From a virus: 30,296 nt of DNA. A program made the translations under genes and the position numbers. The stretch's first letter is position 1. The number at the start of each line of letters is the position of its first letter. The notes under the pieces are model-generated. The model worked only from the letters and a program-made list of their open reading frames with translations, did not search any database and had not been told where the DNA came from. Where the stretch lies: positions 1-30,296 of the IMG/VR virus record IMGVR_UViG_3300030333_002107. One strand, 5' to 3'. Below are positions 16,733 through 23,861 of this stretch, piece by piece.

Positions 16733-18088
16733 TTATATCGCCTCATGTATATCTTCACCTGTACTCAGGCTGTCTTTAATTGATTCTCTTTCTTGCGGAT
16801 TCATTGTGGATTGAGGGCCGATCTTTAATGTATCCCAATCCATTACGCTTGTGAATCCTTCCATCTTCGCAGCTCTCATCTTAGTGCAGTTGAATGTTAT
16901 ACATTCATCTTCTGGTGACCAAGTTTCCAATGTGAAAGCTGCATCAGCCGCATCAAGAATACCTTTTGCAAATCTTGCCTCTCCAGTATTATCTGTTTGA
17001 TATGGAGAGAATACTGGTATTTCGTATTCTTGTGCAATACTTTTTAAAGTTTTACTAACTTCAATTTGTTCTGTCCAGTCATACTGTCCCGAACGATTAG
17101 GTGCGTTGTGGCGTCGTACTTGATTTAGATAATCTACTATGATAACTCCAACATTAGTTTGACTTACCTTTGATTCTAGTTCTTGGCGAATTCTAGAAAG
17201 ACTTAGTAGAGGATCGTATACCACATCTAATTGTCGATCTTTAGTGAGCTTTAGTTTTGATAACTTTGTATGGAACTTATCAAAGTCTCTATTTTCATAG
17301 TATTCTGGTAGTAATTCCTGTCCACCATCGAAACGACCTGCCCACCACTCAGCGACTCTATTCCATTCATTCTCTGCCAAGTTTCGAGTTATAAGTCTGC
17401 CTACTGGAACTCTAGTTCCTAGTGCGCACATTCGTTGTAATATGGATCGACTATCCATTTCAATAGTGAAATATATAGAACTTCTGCCCTGATCATAAAC
17501 ATTCGTTGCAATATTCACGCAAGTGAATGTTTTACCAGCTCCTCTACGACCACCAACAAGCACCAAGTCTCTGGGAGAGAACTTCATTTTTTGATCGTAG
17601 TCCTGATTTAAACCAAGAGGTAAATATTTTTTAATATCATCTTGAGATTCAAATAGGTTTATTACTTGCATATTTTCTTCGGGTGGCTTAAGGTCAACCT
17701 TATCGCCAACATCTAAGACTATCTGTTGTAATGCTTCAACATTTTCTTCAGCAGAAGAAATAGCGACAGTCTTCTCAATAAATCCATCTAATTCATCTAG
17801 GATTTCTACTTGTGTGTATTCATTTTTCAGATACTCTAATAATACCCATGCATCTACATCTACCTCAACAGCTTCAATAGCAAATACTTTTTCTTGCAAA
17901 TTTCTATCTCTAATAGAAAGTTTTAAGTCCTCAAAAGTTGGTAGCTTTGTAAATTTTTTAGTATGGGAAGCTATTACACGATGAAGTGCTTGATACTCTG
18001 CTGATAGGTAATTTTCCCGTAGATTACCCCATGTATCATGGTCTTCTTGTGTAATTATTTGTTTTAGTAATGCCGAAGCAAGGTTCAA
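16733..18088 (-). CDS. dnaB: Replicative DNA helicase, DnaB-like (SF4), 451 aa
   Basis: Ring helicase of the DnaB/T4 gp41 type. Walker A is GGRRGAGKTF (180-188), Walker B GVIIVDYLNQ (about 310-320), and the N-terminal 140 residues are helical as in DnaB. The start is TTG at 18088 with a strong GGGAG seven bases upstream; MNLASALLKQI is the usual phage DnaB beginning. A terminator lies only 17 bases upstream (18105-18151), so helicase mRNA depends on readthrough or an unseen promoter. Rare start plus terminator suggests that its dose is kept low. Confidence 0.95.
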   Translation of the reverse strand: MNLASALLKQIITQEDHDTWGNLRENYLSAEYQALHRVIASHTKKFTKLPTFEDLKLSIRDRNLQEKVFAIEAVEVDVDAWVLLEYLKNEYTQVEILDELDGFIEKTVAISSAEENVEALQQIVLDVGDKVDLKPPEENMQVINLFESQDDIKKYLPLGLNQDYDQKMKFSPRDLVLVGGRRGAGKTFTCVNIATNVYDQGRSSIYFTIEMDSRSILQRMCALGTRVPVGRLITRNLAENEWNRVAEWWAGRFDGGQELLPEYYENRDFDKFHTKLSKLKLTKDRQLDVVYDPLLSLSRIRQELESKVSQTNVGVIIVDYLNQVRRHNAPNRSGQYDWTEQIEVSKTLKSIAQEYEIPVFSPYQTDNTGEARFAKGILDAADAAFTLETWSPEDECITFNCTKMRAAKMEGFTSVMDWDTLKIGPQSTMNPQERESIKDSLSTGEDIHEAI

Positions 18089-18104
18089 GTTCTATCTCCC
18101 AGAT

Positions 18105-18151
18105 AAAAAAGGCAAGAAGGATTCCGCGTAGGACGCGACACCTTCCTGCCT
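18105..18151 (-). terminator. Intrinsic terminator between HTH-repeat gene and dnaB
   Basis: On the - strand an 11-base stem (AGGCAGGAAGG with CCTTCTTGCCT, one G-U pair) encloses an inner hairpin CGCGT/ACGCG and is followed by six Ts. It lies after the 240-aa HTH-repeat gene and just before dnaB, so it should separate a highly expressed DNA-binding protein from the replication genes. Confidence 0.9.
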
Positions 18152-18162
18152 AATTATGAAAC

Positions 18163-18885
18163 TTAGCTAGAAGCTTTTTCTTTTCTAGCAGCGCCATCGT
18201 AGTCTGCGCAAGTAAGACCACGTCTTGTCAACATAGTTTTTACGCCTCGTACGGTTTTGCCAATTTCATCAGCGATGTCTGCAACATTCATGTTTTCAAC
18301 ATCTACTTCAGACAAAGGATCAGCTTTACTAGAGCCTTTTGTTTCCTTTTGTCTAGGAATGGCGTTAATATCACCAGACCTTAACAAGCTAAGAGCTTTT
18401 CCTCGAATAGAGTTTACAGTCTTGCCAAGTGCTTCTGCGATTTCTTCAACAAATGCACCATCATTTACCATAGTAGTAAATGTAGCTTCTTCTTCGGGAG
18501 AGTAAGTTCTGACTGATTGAGGTTTCTCAGCTGGTTTAACATGGGAAGTTAATTCCATAGAAAGAATTTTCCCTTGTATTGATTTTGCAGAAAATTCACC
18601 GCCTTCAAAAGAAGAAGCGATATCTGCGTAAGTGTACTGACCGCTGTTGTCAGTAACGAATTGAGATAGAGTAGCTTCTTGTTCTTCAGAAAAAGTTCTG
18701 TGAGAAACTGAAGATGCTAATTCTACTTCATAACCCATTTTTCTTAGCTTACTAGAAACTGAACGAGTTGAAGTTTCGAGTTCTTCAGCTGCGTTAGCAA
18801 CAGTTGCTTGAGAAATTGGGCTTTCTGAACCTATAAAGTCAACTAGACTTTGGGTTCTTTCATCTGTCCATTTAGGTAATGCCAT
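18163..18885 (-). CDS. HTH-repeat DNA-binding protein (Myb/SANT-like), 240 aa
   Basis: Three or four related helical units, each opening with an aromatic-acidic signature (PKWTDERTQSLVDFI, RTFSEEQEATLSQFV, RTYSPEEEATFTTMV) and ending in a recognition-helix-like stretch (STRSVSSKLRKMG, SAKSIQGKIL, TVNSIRGKALSLL, TVRGVKTMLTRRGL). The layout is like tandem SANT/GcrA-type HTHs. The C-terminal unit resembles the 151- and 51-residue proteins at 23862 and 29408. It is followed by a strong terminator and preceded by GGAG, hinting at high expression. A chromatin-like or global regulatory role is plausible but unproven. Confidence 0.62.
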   Translation of the reverse strand: MALPKWTDERTQSLVDFIGSESPISQATVANAAEELETSTRSVSSKLRKMGYEVELASSVSHRTFSEEQEATLSQFVTDNSGQYTYADIASSFEGGEFSAKSIQGKILSMELTSHVKPAEKPQSVRTYSPEEEATFTTMVNDGAFVEEIAEALGKTVNSIRGKALSLLRSGDINAIPRQKETKGSSKADPLSEVDVENMNVADIADEIGKTVRGVKTMLTRRGLTCADYDGAARKEKASS

Positions 18886-19654
18886 GGTTGTCTCCGATTA
18901 TTTCATTTAGGTTTGTTATTATTGTTACGCCCCTTTCTTGGGCTGTTCTTGTTTTTGCGGATTCGATTCCGCTTTCGTTAACTAGAATATTTACATCTTT
19001 AGTTAAACTACTTTTCACGAGATAGCCCTGTTGTTCTAATACTTTCTTTGCGGCTGCCTTTGTAGAGTAGCTTTTTAGCTTACCTGATATACATACTATG
19101 CCTTTGTCTGCACTTTTAGATTCAATCTTGGTAAGCTGTTGCCATCTAAAAGGTAATCTATCATAGCCATCAGTAAAATCTTCTATTAACCAATTTAGTA
19201 AGTTATCTGTAGCTTTCGGACCTAGACCAGCTTCTTTGCATTTGTCTTCATCTATATCGTTAATGTTTCTTATTAGTGAACAAATTTTAGCTGAAGCCGT
19301 CTTTCCGATAAGTTTAATTGAAAAAGCAGGTAGTAAATCTACTAAATCAGTATTTTTACTATTCTCTATTTCTCTGAATAACTTTACTGCTAGTTTCTCG
19401 GAGTTTAATGCATCTATCATCATTTCCAAAGGAATCTGGTATAAATCATGTATACTAGAAACCTCAAGTTTTTCAATAGTGCGAGGGCCGAGTCCCTTAA
19501 TTTTGAGTGTTTTTGCAAAATGCTCAATCATTTTATGAGTCTTACCACCACAAGTGTTAGACTTACAAAAGAGTTGATCTTTTTCCCATTCTAATATCGA
19601 GCCACAAGCTGGACAATTAGCGGGGGGATAAATTTGTTGCATAGTCATTCTCAT
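18872..19654 (-). CDS. NAD-dependent DNA ligase, C-terminal part (zinc finger, HhH, BRCT), 260 aa
   Basis: Corresponds to the last third of LigA as its own gene. A four-Cys zinc finger (C14, C17, C30, C35 in NCPACGS and FCKSNTCGG) comes first, then the helix-hairpin-helix array (KIKGLGPRTIEKL, LIGKTASAKI, GLGPKATDNLLNWL), then a BRCT domain (from about 183; VCISGKLKSYSTKAAAKKVL). There is no adenylation domain; that is encoded at 21697-22647. Start is ATG 19654, nine bases from the predicted transcript start, or a downstream ATG at 19642. It overlaps the HTH-repeat gene by 14 bases. Confidence 0.92.
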   Translation of the reverse strand: MRMTMQQIYPPANCPACGSILEWEKDQLFCKSNTCGGKTHKMIEHFAKTLKIKGLGPRTIEKLEVSSIHDLYQIPLEMMIDALNSEKLAVKLFREIENSKNTDLVDLLPAFSIKLIGKTASAKICSLIRNINDIDEDKCKEAGLGPKATDNLLNWLIEDFTDGYDRLPFRWQQLTKIESKSADKGIVCISGKLKSYSTKAAAKKVLEQQGYLVKSSLTKDVNILVNESGIESAKTRTAQERGVTIITNLNEIIGDNHGIT

Positions 19655-19669
19655 TTTTTATATACATAT

Positions 19670-19698
19670 ATTATATCAAAAATCAGGTGCCATGTCAA
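19670..19698 (-). promoter_or_regulatory. Strong sigma-70 promoter
   Basis: TTGACA (19698-19693), 17-base spacer, TATAAT (19675-19670) on the - strand, with AAAAAATAATTC before the -35. The -35 TGA overlaps the stop codon of the GIY-YIG-like gene. It should give a very short leader (about nine bases) to the ligase C-terminal gene and then the HTH-repeat gene. Confidence 0.9.
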
Positions 19699-20063
19699 GA
19701 ATTATTTTTTGGAAAGTCCCGAAGAATGAGCGAAGTAATTTCGAAACACTCTGTATGACCTCCAAACTTAACTTTTGGCACAAATTTTTCATGTTTATAT
19801 TTTTCATGTAGTTCTTGTTCTTTTTTCCATACATTATAAAGCGTATCGTGGTATGTTCTTTGAATCCTAACTTCATAACCTTTAAAGCCACGACTACGCT
19901 TTATAATGTGCCTCCAGTCCTTGCCAGAGGCTATGCCTACTTTGATACACTCCCTAGCCCAAGATTTTTTATTGACTAGGACTACTCCGTATAAGACACC
20001 ATCTCTTTCTCTTTCGTCTGGATAGTTATCAAAGTAGGTTTGATTATATATTCCGCCTGCCAT
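19695..20063 (-). CDS. GIY-YIG-like (T5orf172-type) small protein, 122 aa
   Basis: LYGVVLVNKKSWA, CIKVGIASGKDWRHII and later KKEQELHEKYKHEKFVP and FGGHTECFEI follow the order of the compact GIY-YIG relatives: strand, 'KVGIT..', an E/H-containing helix, and a final 'G.TE.F'. The catalytic Tyr/Arg/Glu set is not all clear, so nuclease activity is uncertain. Start overlaps the previous stop (TAATG). Its TGA forms part of the next promoter. It could be a repair or homing-type nuclease. Confidence 0.5.
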   Translation of the reverse strand: MAGGIYNQTYFDNYPDERERDGVLYGVVLVNKKSWARECIKVGIASGKDWRHIIKRSRGFKGYEVRIQRTYHDTLYNVWKKEQELHEKYKHEKFVPKVKFGGHTECFEITSLILRDFPKNNS

Positions 20064-20638
20064 TACTGATTTTCAAACCAGTTGTAAACCGCATCATCTA
20101 TCCACTCGCTAGGAACCTGCCCATCTAATGCTTTTAGTGGTTCATGCCAGTCAAAATCTTCTGGGAAGTCTTCCCAACCTATTTCATCTAATAATAGTTG
20201 ATTAAGATCCTCGCCTTCCAATTCTTCGTAGGAACTGAGTCCTTCATCGTCTGACCAAGCAACTCCTATGAAATTACGAAACTCATCTTCATAAGTCATT
20301 CTAAGTTCTTGTCCTAAGAACTTGCCAAGATGTTCTAACATTGGTATTGGTGGTGACCAAGCTGAATAACCTGTTAAATAACTTTCATCTGCATCTTCAA
20401 GGTTAACCCATTTTGCACCGCAGTTATCTACGTGCCAGTTCCAAGAATCTTTAGGCCAACCCTCTGCATCTACTTTTTCGTCTTTCATAGCTTCTTGCAT
20501 AAAAGGTTGGTAGCATACATTTGCAAGTTCTGTAAACTCAAAAGGCCCATTACCATAGTCTCTTGTTACTGTTTCCTCTTTGAAACAGTTTTCCATTGGT
20601 TCGTCTGATGTTATATTAAAATATACATGATTTGCCAT
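20063..20638 (-). CDS. Api92/YubB ferredoxin-like domain protein, 191 aa
   Basis: Begins MANHVYFNITSDEP and contains WNWHVDNCGAKWVNLED, which matches the 'W..W...NWGTKW' core of the Api92/YubB (DUF1281) family with a ferredoxin-like fold. The C-terminal half is strongly acidic (EELEGEDLNQLLLDEIGWE). Function is unknown in phages; an acidic, DNA-mimic-like behaviour could be tested. The start has AAGGGG, which is also the end of the tiny upstream gene. Confidence 0.58.
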   Translation of the reverse strand: MANHVYFNITSDEPMENCFKEETVTRDYGNGPFEFTELANVCYQPFMQEAMKDEKVDAEGWPKDSWNWHVDNCGAKWVNLEDADESYLTGYSAWSPPIPMLEHLGKFLGQELRMTYEDEFRNFIGVAWSDDEGLSSYEELEGEDLNQLLLDEIGWEDFPEDFDWHEPLKALDGQVPSEWIDDAVYNWFENQ

Positions 20639-20639
20639 T

Positions 20640-20726
20640 TTATTTCCCCTTAATAATTTTTTCTATTCTACTTATTCTTAAATAATATAGACCAATATGA
20701 TACCACAAAGAACTAACGTATGCCAT
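20640..20726 (-). CDS. Putative 28-residue peptide filling the gap
   Basis: ATG at 20726 overlaps the SET gene stop (TAATG), and the frame closes with TAA at 20642-20640, right before the 191-aa gene. The peptide starts MAYVSSLWYHIGLYYLRI and ends with a basic segment (RIEKIIKGK), so it looks like a short amphipathic or membrane-associated helix. Coupling to both neighbours and exact filling of the gap support it, but it has no good ribosome site of its own and no family. Confidence 0.45.
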   Translation of the reverse strand: MAYVSSLWYHIGLYYLRISRIEKIIKGK

Positions 20727-21283
20727 TAGAAATATAATCTACCAGCTATTTTTCCTAAACAATTCTCTGATCCACAATTACAATCAAAAGGTTCTGCCAT
20801 TAAATCTTCTGTTGAATTATAATTGAAAGTAATTTCTTGTCCTGCAAAAATAGGTTTATTTGCTACTACTACAGGTTTTGGATTTGATATTATCATGCTT
20901 GTTAAAGTTCCCTTTACACCAACATAAGAAGGAACATATTGTTTTTTAAAAGACATATCTTGTAGCTGAATTAGTATAGATGCATTAGGATCACAACTAT
21001 GATTTAAGTATCCGCCTATCGCACTATCCAAATGTTTTTCTCCAATTTGAATACTGTGTCTTGTAGGTTTGTGTCTCCAAGTTCCTTCTAATTCATGTAT
21101 TAACTGTCCTTCTGAAAAATCTTCTTTTGCATACACACCATAAAATATCCTGTCTACGACAGGGGCAGGGTAATTACCATCATAATTTAAATCAGTAATC
21201 TTGGCTTGTTCTAATCCAAAGTCCTTTTCTTTTATCCCATTAAAATTATGATCTACTGGTTTTACTTCTACTTTTAATTTCAT
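20726..21283 (-). CDS. SET-domain protein lysine methyltransferase-like, with post-SET zinc motif, 185 aa
   Basis: SET motifs in order: YGVYAKEDFSEGQLIHELEG (SAM-binding start), GGYLNHSCDPNA (94-101, the NHSC motif) and ANKPIFAGQEITFNYNS (catalytic Tyr region). The tail DCNCGSENCLG gives C168, C170 and C175, which with C97 forms the four-Cys zinc site of post-SET domains. This is the complete arrangement seen in eukaryotic-type lysine methyltransferases. ATG 21283 overlaps the DUF6552-like stop (ATGA), with AGGAA upstream; a longer frame to 21418 lies in its neighbour. The target is unknown. Confidence 0.85.
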   Translation of the reverse strand: MKLKVEVKPVDHNFNGIKEKDFGLEQAKITDLNYDGNYPAPVVDRIFYGVYAKEDFSEGQLIHELEGTWRHKPTRHSIQIGEKHLDSAIGGYLNHSCDPNASILIQLQDMSFKKQYVPSYVGVKGTLTSMIISNPKPVVVANKPIFAGQEITFNYNSTEDLMAEPFDCNCGSENCLGKIAGRLYF

Positions 21284-21540
21284 GTTATTCCTGCTAATGA
21301 GTTTACTATTCCTGTAGCTAATATAAAACAAGCTACTACATTTAATACTAATATGGCTTTGTCTTTCCACATTATTCCTATCGCTATCCAACCTGCGCAA
21401 CCTATAAAAGAAAGACACATATCAGCAAAAGGAAACTCTCCAGTTGATCTCAAAACCATAGCCATTAAAATAATGGCAGAAGAACCCCACTTTATGTACC
21501 AATCTTTAGTTAATTTAGGTGTTTTAAATTTAGTGGTCAT
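21280..21540 (-). CDS. Small membrane protein, DUF6552-like, 86 aa
   Basis: Three likely membrane segments: GSSAIILMAMVLR, FADMCLSFIGCAGWIAIGIMW and AILVLNVVACFILATGIVNS. The central 'W.IGI.WKDKAILVLN' pattern is typical of the small phage proteins of DUF6552. Its ATG lies inside the end of the 55-aa gene (11-base overlap), and its stop overlaps the SET start. Role unknown; it is probably in the host inner membrane. Confidence 0.68.
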   Translation of the reverse strand: MTTKFKTPKLTKDWYIKWGSSAIILMAMVLRSTGEFPFADMCLSFIGCAGWIAIGIMWKDKAILVLNVVACFILATGIVNSLAGIT

Positions 21541-21697
21541 ATATTTCTCTGTCTGCTAGTGCTTGTATGCTTTCGTCTTCTTCAAACATTTGTCTGAAAA
21601 TATCTATTGTAGGTATCATATGTTCCATAGGACAATAATCTCGTATAAATACTTTGTATGCTCTATATAACTGTTCTTCCGTGTAAAGCAAAAGCAT
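21530..21697 (-). CDS. Small acidic protein, 55 aa
   Basis: ATG at 21697 shares the A of the ligase TAA (TAATG), and GGAGAATATA stands upstream inside the ligase gene. The protein begins MLLLYTEEQLYRAYKVFI, is helical and acidic (QMFEEDESI), and ends IYDH* overlapping the DUF6552-like start. Good ribosome site, coupling on both sides and a coherent frame support a real gene. I do not recognise a family. Confidence 0.65.
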   Translation of the reverse strand: MLLLYTEEQLYRAYKVFIRDYCPMEHMIPTIDIFRQMFEEDESIQALADREIYDH

Positions 21698-22647
21698 TAG
21701 TATATTCTCCTTACTATTCGTGGTATAATTTCACCACTTCGTATTACTTCCACTTTACAACCAATTTCTAACTTTAGTCCTTCAATGTATGCCATATTGT
21801 GTAAAGTTGCTTTACTAACAGTAGCACCATCTATTTCAACAGGGTCTAGAATTCCTACTGGAGAAACTACTCCAGATTTACCTAGTTGCCATACTACATC
21901 AACTAAATTGGTTTCTACACCTTTTTGTATCCTTTTTAAAGCATAAGAACCTTTCGGGTGGTGTGATGTATAACCCCAAACTTCAAACTGTTGGTGATTA
22001 TCTATTCTACAAACCATGCCGTCTGTAGGGTATTCATGCCATTCTTCTTGTGTGATTACATCAAAACCAGATAGTTTTAATACTTCTAATTCTTCTGTCC
22101 AATACTCTTTTGTGAAAGGTTGTGCTGCATAAGCTATAAAGCGTAAATCTCTGTTTTGAAACTCAGCATCATCTTTTAGATTTAAAGCACCTGCAGCATA
22201 ATTTCTAGCATTTTTTATACTTGATGGTGCTACAACTTCTCCAGTTATTTGAACTATACCTTTATAACTACATTGTTTTGGTACTATATGTCGTAGATTG
22301 TGTGTTATATCTACTCCCTTCTTACCATCTCCTCTAGTCAATCCTAATACAAACTCACCATCATAATAGTTTAAAGATACAGCAGCTCCGTCAAGTTTTG
22401 GAGTCCATACCACTTTGCCTGTATATAATTTTAAAGGATTTTTTTCTTCATGTTCATTCTCGAACACTTTTTGAAGTGAATACATACGATACACATGAGC
22501 TACTCTATTATTATCAGCACTATAACCAACTTCTGTAAAGTTTACAGAAGCGGCTAAAAGGTCAAATTCTTCATCTGACAGAAAAGACTCACCATTGTAA
22601 TAAGCCACTGCTGCTTCTTTTAATAGATGTTTTACTTTATCACTCAT
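21697..22647 (-). CDS. ligA: NAD-dependent DNA ligase, N-terminal part (adenylation + OB), 316 aa
   Basis: Contains the NMN-binding part (AYYNGESFLSDEEFDLL), the nucleotidyltransferase domain with active Lys84 in TPKLDGAAVSL, then TRGDGKKGVDIT, TGEVV, ARNYAAGALNLK and DGMVCRID, and the OB fold (about residues 230-316, LGKSGVVSPVGILDPVEIDG). It stops just after GEIIPRIVRR, exactly where a whole LigA would continue into its zinc finger. The missing C-terminal third is at 18872-19654. GGGAG lies in the end of the gene before it, so the start is clear. Confidence 0.95.
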   Translation of the reverse strand: MSDKVKHLLKEAAVAYYNGESFLSDEEFDLLAASVNFTEVGYSADNNRVAHVYRMYSLQKVFENEHEEKNPLKLYTGKVVWTPKLDGAAVSLNYYDGEFVLGLTRGDGKKGVDITHNLRHIVPKQCSYKGIVQITGEVVAPSSIKNARNYAAGALNLKDDAEFQNRDLRFIAYAAQPFTKEYWTEELEVLKLSGFDVITQEEWHEYPTDGMVCRIDNHQQFEVWGYTSHHPKGSYALKRIQKGVETNLVDVVWQLGKSGVVSPVGILDPVEIDGATVSKATLHNMAYIEGLKLEIGCKVEVIRSGEIIPRIVRRIY

Positions 22648-22650
22648 TGT

Positions 22651-23199
22651 CTACTCCCACATTAAATCCATAATCCACTCTGGTGTTTCTCTGTGTTTCC
22701 AGTTCCATATGTGGTTTTTATCTTCGTAATAGTATTTTCTGTATGCTTTGATTGCGTCTTCGTTTTTATACTCATCTGGCATTGCTTGAGCAAAAGGGGT
22801 AAGTCCCTTGCGAGGCAAATCAATATCAGGTAATTTAAGAATTACCTCATCTACAGACTTATGCGACTTGCCATACCTATACCCATACTCATCATTAAGT
22901 GCTAATGATAGACAATATAACCACTCGTAGTTATCAAGTGATTGTCTTACCCATATCGTGCAAGGGTGATTTTCCATTGTAGGTAGATACGGAAAAGGTC
23001 TGGGCTCCTCCTTCTTTACTGTTTTAAGTATAGCTCTTTCGTCTGCATTGATTTTGCGTGGGACATACCCCAAATACTTCTGAATCCAATGAGTCGTGCA
23101 TAACATCTGCGCAGACTCAAGAGGCATCTTCACTATGTGTTTGTCCAAGTGATACTCCGCGCATTTGTCAATATCGTTGTCTAATATAAAAATATTCAT
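22651..23199 (-). CDS. Conserved phage protein, leaderless start, 182 aa
   Basis: Begins MNIFILDNDIDKCAEYHLDKH, with a conserved Asp/His-rich head and HIVKMPLESAQMLCTTHW. I have seen this family in many marine phages and bacteria, sometimes loosely labelled pyrimidine-dimer glycosylase-like, but I know no proven function. The longer frame from 23235 lies across a strong promoter, so ATG 23199 is preferred; that ATG is eight bases after the -10 box, giving a leaderless mRNA. Trp and His are frequent in the C-terminal part (NHIWNWKHRETPEW). Confidence 0.7.
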   Translation of the reverse strand: MNIFILDNDIDKCAEYHLDKHIVKMPLESAQMLCTTHWIQKYLGYVPRKINADERAILKTVKKEEPRPFPYLPTMENHPCTIWVRQSLDNYEWLYCLSLALNDEYGYRYGKSHKSVDEVILKLPDIDLPRKGLTPFAQAMPDEYKNEDAIKAYRKYYYEDKNHIWNWKHRETPEWIMDLMWE

Positions 23200-23206
23200 A
23201 ATGAAT

Positions 23207-23235
23207 ATTATATCAAACTTTTGGGGTTGTGTCAA
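23207..23235 (-). promoter_or_regulatory. Strong promoter with leaderless start
   Basis: TTGACA (23235-23230), 17-base spacer, TATAAT (23212-23207) on the - strand, with AAAAATATTAC before the -35. The ATG of the 182-aa gene is eight bases after the -10 box, so transcription should start at or one base before the ATG and no ribosome site can fit. Confidence 0.92.
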
Positions 23236-23244
23236 GTAATATTT

Positions 23245-23547
23245 TTAGTTAAGGTAAATTTTATCTAAAATATCTTTGAAGTGAGTTTCGAGAATATCTT
23301 TAGCTTCTGCTAGGGATATTATTTCGACCAAACCCTCGAACAAGGATTTAGAGTTTTCAAAATCCAGAGACATAGCTACACCATCTTTGGAAGGTTTAAA
23401 TTCTCCTTCAAAGTCAAGGTAATACTTTCTCAAGTGTAGATATTCTACGCCTCTGAATTCATTAATAGTTAATCTTATCTGTTCGGTTCCACCTTCGTTT
23501 TCTGATATTATTTTTTCGTATACTTCTGGTGCTTCATGTATTTTCAT
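23245..23547 (-). CDS. PC4-like ssDNA-binding protein, 100 aa
   Basis: The core IRLTINEFRGVEYLHLRKYY followed by FKPSKDGVAMSLDFENS matches the PC4 (p15/YdbC) fold, with its beta-strands, basic KPSKDG turn and following helix. PC4 dimers bind ssDNA and unwound duplex and can support replication, recombination or transcription. ATG overlaps the previous stop (ATGA), and the gene ends just before a promoter. It could be a second ssDNA-binding protein beside the gp32-like protein. Confidence 0.68.
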   Translation of the reverse strand: MKIHEAPEVYEKIISENEGGTEQIRLTINEFRGVEYLHLRKYYLDFEGEFKPSKDGVAMSLDFENSKSLFEGLVEIISLAEAKDILETHFKDILDKIYLN

Positions 23548-23810
23548 CGCTTGTTCCTCAGTATAGATTGTAGAGGAACAATGTGAGTTACATTAGCTGG
23601 TCTTAAAAGTCTGTAAGAGTCTGTATCCCAACAAAATAACAATACTGTATCTTGTGTTTCCTTTGCTCTATTCTTTTTAGACTGTATATATTTATTATCA
23701 AAATCTAATGTGCAAACATTGTATTTTAACTTTCTAGAATTGGTACTTCTATAAGTTATTACGGCATCGCCGTATTCTCGGACTAAGTCCTTGAATTTTT
23801 GTTTTTCCAC
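23544..23810 (-). CDS. Small beta-rich phage protein, 88 aa
   Basis: Reads as a compact SH3-like beta barrel: ITYRSTNSRKLKYNVCTL, DTVLLFCWDTDSYRLL and NVTHIVPLQSI. The pattern vaguely recalls WYL regulatory domains, but the similarity is weak. Start is GTG at 23810 with GGAG seven bases upstream; part of that ribosome site lies in a stable hairpin (23819-23855), so translation may be controlled. It overlaps the PC4-like gene by ATGA. Confidence 0.55.
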   Translation of the reverse strand: MEKQKFKDLVREYGDAVITYRSTNSRKLKYNVCTLDFDNKYIQSKKNRAKETQDTVLLFCWDTDSYRLLRPANVTHIVPLQSILRNKR

Positions 23811-23818
23811 TTAAATAC

Positions 23819-23855
23819 TCCATTACATCAAGAAAACTCTTTCTGCTGTAATGGA
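23819..23855 (-). promoter_or_regulatory. Hairpin overlapping the ribosome site of the 88-aa gene
   Basis: On the - strand TCCATTACA (23855-23847) pairs with TGTAATGGA (23827-23819), a perfect nine-base stem; the loop holds a second stem AGAAA/TTTCT. The GGAG ribosome site (23821-23818) uses three bases of the stem, so the hairpin could hide it. It lies between the 151-aa HTH gene and the 88-aa gene and has no long U tract, so it is more likely a translational element than a terminator. Confidence 0.55.
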
Positions 23856-23861
23856 TCGTAT

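Noticed and set aside
21284-21418. Longer start for the SET gene
   Set aside because: The extra 45 residues come from the DUF6552-like gene in another frame; the ATG at 21283 has a ribosome site and the overlap pattern of the operon.
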